DNA of 64,000 bases from Agarophyton chilense (Eukaryota > Rhodophyta > Florideophyceae > Gracilariales > Gracilariaceae). Below are positions 31,885 through 40,783 of the stretch, in pieces; within the stretch, counting starts at the first letter, position 1, and every line of letters begins with the position of its first letter. The position numbers and the translations under genes were made by a program. The stretch covers positions 1,488,001 through 1,552,000 of the forward strand of contig JARGXX010000088.1 of NCBI GenBank assembly GCA_030374765.1. The letters are read 5' to 3'. The notes below the pieces were generated by a model. The model was not told the origin of the DNA and made no database searches. It saw only the letters and a list, made by a program, of their open reading frames with translations.

Positions 31885-32800
31885 TGTAGAGCAACGCCCA
31901 GTTAGGGGATACTTGAATATGCAACTCATAGAATGAGGATTGAACCCTCCGAGAGTTATGACTATGATCCCCTCTAAGGTGTGCTGAGGTGGCACTGTTT
32001 TCTGGTTATAGTTCGCCTATGAAGTGGATATTCGGATGGCCCATGGTTGGATTGGCCCCGTGATACACGTGGCTTAATTTTGGCACCGGTTTTCGGATAT
32101 TTGTTAGAACGTTGGACTTTTGGGCCCTGACAGTGGGATCTCCACGTGTATGGCCCTGAGCAGGTGTGCACTACTGTAGAGTTTAGTTAGTGGGCCCTAC
32201 TTAGGAGGATGACATCTGACAGTCCGAAGCTCAGAGTAAATGGTAACCAAGGTTGGTCTTCGATACCTTTAGAGGTTCTTCGTCGCCATCGTTTCGGCCT
32301 TACAACCCGGAACGGGCTCTGGTTAGCAACGCCTGCGTAGGGACACGACTCCACTTGGAGAGTGCCCACGTTTGGGTTCCGTGCAACCACCCCTTTGGGA
32401 CCGCTCAGACGACCTGCGTGCACGATACCCCGTGAGGGTTCTGCTTACTTGTTGCGTGCTTTTTGTGTTTCCTTTCGAGGACAGGTTTTCGCCCCTGTAT
32501 TGGGTTTCTTTTGTTGTTTTGCCCCTTTTCTGGTTCTCGGGTCCGGTGCCTGTTAGTGCCCGACCCTCGCCCCGTTTTTCCTCTTCGCCGGATTTTCCCC
32601 CATTCTTTGGGATACTCATACTCATTCCCGATCCAACGGTTTCTACCCCTCACCTCCGTCGGTACTGCCGGAATCCCCCGTGGGAGTTACACCCCACACT
32701 ACGGGTGGAACGGAGGGCTCTGTCTCTGAGTCTGCCTCCCCCAGGGAGCAAGGCTTCGAATACCTTGAGAGCACTTCCCGTTGCCGGGTTTTGCCCCACA
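31885..32800 (+). repeat. 5' LTR of gypsy element 2
   Basis: TGTAGAGCAACGCCCAG...GCCCCACA, 916 bp, aligned with 42722-43637 without net length change. Confidence 0.93.
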
Positions 32801-32802
32801 AG

Positions 32803-32819
32803 TGGTCTCCCGACTTAGA
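32803..32819 (+). other. Putative primer-binding site of gypsy element 2
   Basis: TGGTCTCCCGACTTAGA starts two bases after the LTR; the first 15 bases match the PBS of element 1. Confidence 0.65.
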
Positions 32820-33027
32820 ATCCGTTCTTGGACTTTTGGGTTGGTCATCCACGTGTTGGAATATCTCTTGGAAGAGGAAGCACCGTCGTGAAGATTTGTT
32901 GTAGTGGTCCCCTTTGGAAAGGGTGGAATTGGTTTTTATTTTTGTTTTGTGTTACGTCATCCGTTCTCCGGGAATCTCGTGATCAAATTTCATCGTTACC
33001 CCGAATTGTAGGTGTCTTGTCTGCAGC

Positions 33028-35058
33028 ATGTCGCCGCCTACCCGTGGTTCCAGGACTGGATCGAACCGTCAAGCGGATTCAGTGCCCCCGGCCCCGCCTA
33101 GGCCGAGGAGCTCAATTCCCGAAGGTCGGAACGATTCCGGTATCGATCCGGACACTCGGAGAGCACCCTCAATGGTTTCAGGTCCTCGAGAGGTCGTGGC
33201 TGTGGGCCCAGCTCCAGTGGTGGAGACCCCCTCAGCAGCACCCCGAAGTCGGGCCGACCCTGAATTACAGCGCCTGGAGACTCGAATCGATATCGCCAAC
33301 GCGGCTCACGTCGAGCTCCTTCAGGAGGTTACTACCCTTCGCCTCAAGGTGGAGGACGCCCCGGTGCGGGGAGTTGCCGATGACCTTCGTACCCTGAGGA
33401 GGGATGTGAACTCTCTTTTGGAAAGCTTTGGTACCCCTGGGGTCTTTATCCAAGAGTACCGGAGCCTCGTGGAGGAACACCGCGTGCAAGGGGAACGCTT
33501 CAGAGCTCGGCTGGACACCCTCGAGGCCATTATCCGTATGGACGGAGACACAGAAGCCTCGAAGGATAAACCCGACGTTTCGGAAGACGAAGAACACCGC
33601 TCCGCTAAACGGGACCGCCGCAAGTCCAAGAAGAGGGTTCACCTCCAAGAGGATTTATCGGATTCCGATCCCAATCGCTCGTCATCGAGTTCGTCATCCG
33701 AATCTTCGGATAGTGAAGATGAACGCCGGTCATCCCGGGCGACTCGGTCGAAGGCTACTTACACCTCTCAAGGGGCAATCCGTACCCGGAAGAAGGGTAG
33801 GAAACACCTTGGATTAAGGGAGCTGAAGCCGACGAATCCTCTCTATCGGAAGCTGCTATCGTATCGCTATTACCGGTTGGATAACCCTTCGGGAGAGCGA
33901 ACATCCCGCGGAACGGGTAAGGTCAAGGACTACATCAAAAGGCTGAGCATCACCCTACAGAAGAGGGAGTTCACAGGAACAGACCCAATTCTGGTCCTCG
34001 ATTTCCTTGCGAGGTTCGTCCAGGAGGCTGACATCCTCGGTATGAGTGAAGCGCAAGCGTATTTTGCATTACCCTATTTCTTAACGGGGATGGCTGAAGA
34101 CCAGTTCAACTCCGTCCGTGGATCATCCCGAGCCTCGGAAGGGGGAGTCACGTGCTGGCCCGAAGCGGTGCAGTACCTCTTGAGGTCATACGCTACTGGA
34201 AATGCGATTCAGGAAGCAATCCTTTCATTAAGGGATACGCGGCAGAAGCCGATGGAAACCGAAACGGTGTATTCAACTCGCTTGAATAAAGCGTTTCACC
34301 GATGCGGGAATGTATTCCCCGCCTACGAGAGATGCACCATGTTTGTGGATGGTTTGGACCCCTCGATAAGGGCATTGGTTGCCCGACATCGGGAAGAGAA
34401 GCGCAAGCTGACCTACTTGGAACTGGTTCAGTACGCCCAGGCTGAGGGGGATACTCTCCGTGCCCTGCAGAACCGAAAGAGTCGGCCGACACGTGCACTC
34501 CTCGCCGATGGAGGTAACTCGTCTTTGTCACTCGCAGGAGGCCCTGCCCCTGTGGGGGTCAATGATAACATTCACTTCATGGGAAGTAACCCCGAATCTA
34601 TGGGTACGTCTGAGTTGCCGTCGACATCCGCTCCGACTACGGATGAAGACCCTGCGCTCTATACCCACGGACGGAGGGTGCCAGCCGCATCGCTACCTTT
34701 TGCAAATACCGCTGCTCGGTTCTCTCGCCCCGGATGGAGGGATAAAGCACCACGTCGCGTGGATTCACGTCCACAACCGAACCCGGCAGAGCTGATTTGC
34801 TATTTATGTTACCTCCGTGGTCACAAAGCACCAGACTCCACATTTCCCCTGCGGGAGGGTTCACGAATTATCGCTCAGTACGGGGCTCTGACCCCTGAGG
34901 AGAAAGCTCGAGTCCCGAGTAGGTCCTATGAGGAACAAAGGATACTCCGAGCCCACCTTGCTGATAGGGATACAGAACTTGTACCCGCGAACGGGGAACA
35001 ACCGGTCCCCTTCCAGGCCGCTGCACCGAATTCGGTGGGGTCCTCTTCGAAAAACTAA
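33028..35058 (+). CDS. gag: gag polyprotein of gypsy element 2
   Basis: An intact 676-residue frame; the ATG at 33028 begins MSPPTRGSRTGSNRQ. Same architecture as element 1: disordered Pro/Arg-rich start, coiled coil near residues 80-180, Lys-rich then acidic poly-Ser tract (near 33660-33740), and a capsid-like domain (NPLYRKLLSYRYYRLD, YFALPYFLTGMAEDQFNSVR, WPEAVQYLLRSYATGN, HRCGNVF). The C-terminal knuckle reads CYLCYLRGHKAPDS: the fourth zinc ligand of the element 1 motif (Cys) is Ser here, which should weaken zinc binding. The frame ends AAA-AAC-TAA, and pol continues in the -1 frame. Confidence 0.9.
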   Translation: MSPPTRGSRTGSNRQADSVPPAPPRPRSSIPEGRNDSGIDPDTRRAPSMVSGPREVVAVGPAPVVETPSAAPRSRADPELQRLETRIDIANAAHVELLQEVTTLRLKVEDAPVRGVADDLRTLRRDVNSLLESFGTPGVFIQEYRSLVEEHRVQGERFRARLDTLEAIIRMDGDTEASKDKPDVSEDEEHRSAKRDRRKSKKRVHLQEDLSDSDPNRSSSSSSSESSDSEDERRSSRATRSKATYTSQGAIRTRKKGRKHLGLRELKPTNPLYRKLLSYRYYRLDNPSGERTSRGTGKVKDYIKRLSITLQKREFTGTDPILVLDFLARFVQEADILGMSEAQAYFALPYFLTGMAEDQFNSVRGSSRASEGGVTCWPEAVQYLLRSYATGNAIQEAILSLRDTRQKPMETETVYSTRLNKAFHRCGNVFPAYERCTMFVDGLDPSIRALVARHREEKRKLTYLELVQYAQAEGDTLRALQNRKSRPTRALLADGGNSSLSLAGGPAPVGVNDNIHFMGSNPESMGTSELPSTSAPTTDEDPALYTHGRRVPAASLPFANTAARFSRPGWRDKAPRRVDSRPQPNPAELICYLCYLRGHKAPDSTFPLREGSRIIAQYGALTPEEKARVPSRSYEEQRILRAHLADRDTELVPANGEQPVPFQAAAPNSVGSSSKN

Positions 35059-35085
35059 ACTTGGGAGTCTCCCCTGCGGGAGGGG
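35047..35085 (+). promoter_or_regulatory. Putative -1 frameshift site at the gag/pol boundary (element 2)
   Basis: TCG-AAA-AAC-TAA ends gag. G-AAA-AAC resembles the A-AAA-AAC slippery heptamer. A hairpin CTCCC-CTGC-GGGAG (35069-35082) begins 13 nt after it. pol is open in the -1 frame across the stop, as in element 1. Confidence 0.5.
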
Positions 35086-38000
35086 CGTCTTCTAAGCCGG
35101 AGTTGAAGACGCCCGAGGCGCTCCAGCTTCGCTCCCCAGCTGTGACTATCCTTTCAAGGAGAACGGCTGACACCGACGTTAACTCGGGATACTTTAGTGT
35201 CCTCCGTCGCCCGTGGATACAGTCCCGTAATCTCCGTATTCCGGATCGAGTTATGGTAATGGCCAAGCGGAATTATAAAGTATTCGCCGACTTCGGCCTG
35301 TCCAACCAGTTTATGGTTCGTCAAATATCTGTCCTGGATACAGGAGCCGCTCCTAACCTAATTCATGTTGAATTGTTACCCCCGCTGCTCCGGGTTCAAG
35401 TTCGTACCGGTCCACGTTTGGATATCGCCGATGCGAACAACAACCCGCTACGGACACTGGGTACAATTTCCCTCATGGTGAGGTTAGGCTCCTATCTCGT
35501 TCAGCTAGAGTTTATTGTATGCAAGTCACTTGCAGCACCAGTCATACTGGGTTGTGACTTTTGCGACCGCTTCGTGGAAGCCATTCGTCCTCGGAATAGA
35601 ACTGTGGAACTCGAAGACGGGTCTACGATCCCAATCGTTCGTAAACCCTTACAGGGAGCAGCGCGAACACGCGTTCCTCTCCCTGTCGCGCAGGAAACTG
35701 TGAAGAAGGACCCGGTGTCTACACGGGTAAAGGTTTCGAAGTCAGTGGCTATCCCGCCAGAATCCCAGGTTTGGGTCATAGTTGTTACCAAGCAAATTGG
35801 TGTGAATGTGATACAACCGAACCCGTCTCTGTATACGTGGCGTCAACTCGCCCTTGCGAATGGGGTTGTCTCCGTGGAACCGGATAAACCTTTCAAGGTT
35901 TTGGTAGCCAACTTTGGAAAGACAACGCAGCATTTGGTCAAACACCAGATCCTGGGTTCTGTTCTTCCACACCCGCATGCGGTCGTACCTACAAAGATCT
36001 CTATCGCAGAGGTCCTTGGTGTGGCGGATCCTAAGGAGGGGGAGGACACTGCCGAAATCGCCGAAGACGGTGAGCATACGACTGCAGCTCCACACGCTGA
36101 ACACTTTAAACCTCAGAAGGTTACGGTCCCTATCACAGGAGTAGACCAGACGGATCCTGTTCAGAAATTGGAGAAATGGGATCTCAACCATGTACCCGCA
36201 TCTCATCGGGAGAAGCTGAGGCACATGCTTCGTGAATTTAACCCCATGTGAGATGGCTCCCTTGGAACTATTGGGATTACAGAACACCGCATCGACTTGT
36301 TACCGAACACTCGGCCTATTGCCCAACACCCTTACAGGGCTGGACCGAAAGCTCGGGAAGAGGAGAAATCTCAGGTGGAAAAGATGCTTAAAGCGGGCGT
36401 AATTGAACCTGCCCCGTCCGCTTGGGCCTCACCAGTGGTGTTAGTTCCGAAACCGGATGGATCGTGGCGTTTCTGCATCGATTATAGACGCCTGAACGAG
36501 GTAACCATTAAGGATGTGTACCCGATCCCTCGGATGGACGAATACATCGACTCCCTTGGGAGCGCTACTGTTTTCTCTACCCTCGACGCCAATTCGAGCT
36601 ACTGGCAAGTCCCTATTAGGGAGGACGATCGAGACAAAACGGCTTTCGTGTGTCATCAAGGACTTTTCCGATTCCGGAGGATGCCTTTTGGGTTGACAAA
36701 TGCCCCCGCAACGTTTCAACGGGCGATAGACATTCTGTTGGCTCCCTTCAAGTGGAGGACGTGTCTAGTGTATTTAGACGACATTATCGTCTTCTCCAAC
36801 AACCTGGATGACCACCTCGAACACGTCAGGGACGTAATGAAGATACTCCGCGACGCGGGAATCACCTTGAAACTCAAGAAGTGCGAGTTTTTCACCGATT
36901 CGGTTTAGTATCTGGGTCATATCATCCGTCCCGGGCAGCTTTCAATCGATGAAGTACGAGTGAAATCCTTGAAGGAAGCAAAACACCCGAAAACTCAAAC
37001 GGAGTTGCGATCCTTCTTAGGTCTGTGTAACGTGTATCGCCGATTCGTCCCGAACTTTGCGGATATTGCCACCCCCCTCAACAGGCTCCTGACGAAGGGA
37101 CAACCAGTTGAACTGGAACCTTTTGGCGGCGCGGAAGCGTCTGCCTTCACGGCACTGGTGAATGCCGTAACATCACCGCCAATCTTGGCTCTACCCAATC
37201 CTGGGCTCCCTTACGAAGTGGGCACCGATGCTAGTGCAAACCAAGTAGGGTGTGCACTGTTCCAATTCTCTGAGGATGGTGAACGTCACCCTATTGGGTA
37301 CTGGTCACGTTCCCTGAATGTCCATGAAAGGAACTACTCGGTCTCCGAGAAAGAATTTTTAGCCGTTGTGTGGGCCTTAGCTACACTTCGCCCCTATCTG
37401 ATGGGTACTCGTTTCAAAGTCCATACGGACCACGCATGCTTGCGTTGGCTCCTGGAGATCTCCGAACCCTCGGGCCGCCTTATGCGCTGGCGTCTCCGAC
37501 TGTCGGAATTCGACTTTGAGATCCTGTACAAGAAAGGGAAGCTGAACACTCAGGCTGATGCACTATCCCGCTTGGGAACCACAGCGGAAACGGAACCCTA
37601 CGAGGACGATGACATCCCGTGTTTTATGGTATCGGACCTGGAGGGAGTAGCTCAACCGCTGACGGATGATGTTTGTGGCGATATACTCGGCAACGAGAGT
37701 CTGGATTCGCCGATCGGCTCTTTTATACCTATCTCTCCAGAGGAGATGATACGCGAGCAACAGCTCGACCCATTCTGTACACGGATTCGGGCTCGCCTCA
37801 ACGGAGGATTTCAGTTACCTTTCGAGGACGACGATCAGGGTTACCTAATCAGGACCGTTGGACCTCGCCCGAAGATGGTGGTGCCGCACACCCTACAACA
37901 GAGGTTATTACACCTCACTCACTATGTGAAGGTTGGCACCCACCCCGGGGGAAGAAAACTGTACCTCACGTTGAGAAGGGACTTTTACTGGCCAGCAATG

Positions 38001-39593
38001 GCATTCGATTGTTACGCCGTCAGACGGGCCTGCACCAATTGCGCCAAGAATGACGTCAAACTTCGGAAGCACTCTAAGAAGTTGACGCTGTTCCCGGCAC
38101 GGGCTCCACTCGAATTCGTGGCCATAGACATCCTAGGGGAGTTTATCAGGACGCCCCGAGGTCATCGGTATCTGCTTGTCATTTCTGACAGATTCTCTAA
38201 GTTAACGAGAACTGTGCCGCTGAAGCGGATCACCGCCGCTACCGTCGCGCAAGCGTTCGTGACCCATTGGGTGTTCGTATATGGACCGCCGCTGCAGTTG
38301 TTATCCGACAACGGAGGGCAATTTGCATCAAAGTTCTTTCAGGATGTATGTCGAATCCTTGATGTAAGGAATTTATTTGTTACTACGTATCACCCTCAGG
38401 GGAATGGCCAGGTGGAGAGGTTTAACCGCACGATACTCAACGCTTTGAGATAGTATGTTGCGGATCACCCCAAAAATTGGGACTTGTACACAGACGCTAT
38501 CACGTATGCATACAACACCCAGGTACATCGGGTTACATCGCTATCCCCATTCGAACTGGTACTGTCGAAGACACCGCCGCCGGTCGCCATCGAGGCTCAA
38601 CCGACGCTGTCGACGTACCCGTCACCGGGATTGTACCGAGAAGCCTGGAAGGAGTGGCTTACGAAGATGGTACCGATAGCCCGGAAAGCAATGGACAAAG
38701 CTCAACGCGCCTACAAGAAGGACTTTGACAATCGGGTTCGCAAACCTCTACCTCAGGTGGAGCCCGACGACTTCGTCTTCCTTCGAAAGGAATACTAAAA
38801 TCCTGAAAAGGAACGTAGGCACAAGCTTTCGCCAATTGTGGACGGACCCTATCGTGTGGTTTCTGTAGACCTGGACACGGTGGTATTGGATATCGCTAAC
38901 CGCCACGAACGGATCTCCAGGGACCGCATCACACGAGCGCCCAACCCAAATGTGGAAGTGGTGTCGGCACCAACGCCCTCCACAGGCGATGATTCAACGG
39001 AAGTTAACCCGTCAGGCGGAGATTCGAACACCCGCCCCGTTATACTTCCGCACCCGGAACGTGGTTTAACCGACCTACCGGAAACTTCGGATACTCCCGA
39101 ACCTGGGCCCGCTCCCTCAAGGGCCCAGTCAACGAACTCTTACAGAGTTACTCCCCCACCGGAGGTAATCAAGCCTCCTGGCTCTCCGCCTAAGGAGGGG
39201 GAGGAGGACTTAGTTCCTTCGCAGGACGATGTTTCGGCGTCAGCCAGTCGCCCTAACAGGGAATCTAGTTCTCACAGTGAGACGGCGAGCCCGACCGAGC
39301 CGGCGACAGAGAAGTCAAAACCCCAGCGTATGGGTAGCGACATCACCGCCGACCCAGCCGAGCACGACGTCAGAAAAGATGACGAAACCCCGCCTAGGGA
39401 GAGTCGTGTGGAGAACTCCGCACCCGGAACGCCTACAGAGCCGACGATCACCCGCCGCCGCGGACGAGACACTGAGGTGTCGCACACTCAAACCCCGCTT
39501 TCTCGGGAACGAGCTGTGTCAGCGGACCCGCACGGGGAAGATCTCGACGACGAGGTTGACCAAATTTGGCTCTCCGTCATGGAATGGGAATAG
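35061..39593 (+). pseudogene. pol: pol polyprotein of gypsy element 2 (PR-RT-RH-IN)
   Basis: One continuous reading frame broken by four stops: TGA 36249, TAG 36906, TAG 38451 and TAA 38796. Protease: VLDTGAAPNL (DTG at 35337-35345). RT: FCIDYRRLNEV, STLDANSSYW, RMPFGLTNAPATFQRA and an intact YLDD (36771-36782). RNase H: GTDASANQ, SEKEFLAVVWAL, HTDHACLRWLL. Integrase: HHCC finger (HLTHYVKVGTHPGG...CTNCAK), AIDILGEF, LLSDNGGQF, GNGQVERFNRT. The GPY/F module follows (PIVDGPYRVV...RISRDRITRAP). After it comes a long Pro/Ser/Glu-rich tail. Without the four stops all catalytic residues I can check are present. Three stops look like Trp or Gln codons changed by G-to-A or C-to-T. Confidence 0.92.
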
Positions 39594-40092
39594 AAACTCC
39601 TATGGAGACACTGGAACCCTCTGGAATGGGAAAGAAATGAGTGAGACCCGTCGAGGACATCTCAGGAGAGTGCTAGCGCGTGTCGAAAGCGCCACCTCAC
39701 ATCCGCTTGCGGAGTGGCAACCGGCGCCCGCGCATTTATGTGCCACACGTCGAATGGCACCGAGCCAATCAAAAGGCTCTGACGACCCACCGTCGCGCAA
39801 ACCGCCTCCGTCGCACGGTGCGTTGCACAAGAGCAACCTTCGTCCTCGTAGCTCGGGTTGACGTTGAAGTCTTACCCCCCTGAGATTGGAGACGCTACCG
39901 CGTCGCGGTTTCTCAACCGTCACGGAATCTAAGAACACTGTTGTTATCGGGAAAATCTCAGCTTTAAGAAAAACCCAAAAGTGGGCCGTTTTGACTCCGT
40001 AGACGGAAGTTACAACGTAGCCCACAGGCCACTCGGCGCCGTTTGGACGAAGTGCTGAGACCCGCTCGCAACACGGAAAAGAACCCACCGGG
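39594..40092 (+). other. Linker between pol end and chromodomain (element 2)
   Basis: 500 bp in which the sense frame changes from that of pol to that of the chromodomain. Around 39701-39731 it carries about 31 bp (ATCCGCTTGCGGAGTGGCAA, CCGGCGCC) almost identical to 40929-40959 near the end of the antisense ORF. An open minus-strand frame here (39600-40202) shows no protein-like features. Confidence 0.45.
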
Positions 40093-40383
40093 GTGTGTCT
40101 AGACCCTACGTTGACACCCTCAAGGGAACTAGAGCGTTCCAAGATGGAAGAGAAGCCCGAACAGGGAAAAGTGTACCCGCAGGAATTCGTTATCGATCGC
40201 ATCGTGCGTCACATCTACACCCCCGAGGGAGAAGCCTGCTACCAAGTCCGATGGTACGGATTCTCGCCTGATGAGGATACAGTGGAACCCATTGAGCACC
40301 TTCCGAGGTCTAAGGTTTTATCCTTTCACCGACGCGCTCGGGTAACCTTGCCTCCAAGTCTGGATCGTGTCCAAGTCGGGTAA
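40093..40383 (+). pseudogene. Chromodomain of gypsy element 2
   Basis: EFVIDRIVRHIYTPEGEACY, then QVRWYGFSPDEDTVEPIEHL. This is a chromodomain homologous to that of element 1, but the Trp of TWEP (one wall of the methyl-lysine cage region) is Val. It lies in a different frame from integrase, so it cannot be translated as a fusion in this copy without a frameshift or splice. Confidence 0.8.
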
Positions 40384-40554
40384 GCCACCACGGGAACTGT
40401 TGTGGATGGGACCTCGAAGTGAGGAAGATGTTGGACCTCTGAAGAGGAATTGAGGAGAGTATCCCGAAGAACACGTGTTGAGAGGGAATTTCTACTGGCC
40501 CTCGGCCTAGCGCCGTTAACTGGGGAACATAGCACCGGTTATCGGGACAGTTTA

Positions 40555-40716
40555 TGATGAAAAAAGGAAAAGAAGACCCACGAAGTGGAGAAGAAGATTA
40601 AGAAGAAGATTGGACCCTAGGAAGGGAAGAAGATGAAGAAGAAGATGAAGAAGATCCTAAGAAGGAAGAAGAAAAGAAGTAGAAGTTAAGATCCTAGGAA
40701 GGAAGAAGAAAAGAAG
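40555..40716 (+). repeat. Long purine (GAA/AAG) tract
   Basis: About 160 nt almost free of pyrimidines, with GAAGAAGATGAAGAAGAAG-type repeats and two copies of GATCCTARGAAGGAAGAAG. It lies between the sense chromodomain and the 3' end of the antisense ORF. Confidence 0.85.
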
Positions 40717-40783
40717 TTATGCAAATATCAGAAGTTTACTATTGGCGCCAAGCTATGCACTCCACAATTGCCCGAAGGCGGAA

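Noticed and set aside
39600-40202. 200-codon minus-strand frame in element 2
   Set aside because: Composition is Arg/Ser/Cys-scrambled, it overlaps the sense linker and chromodomain, and no counterpart is seen in elements 1 or 3.
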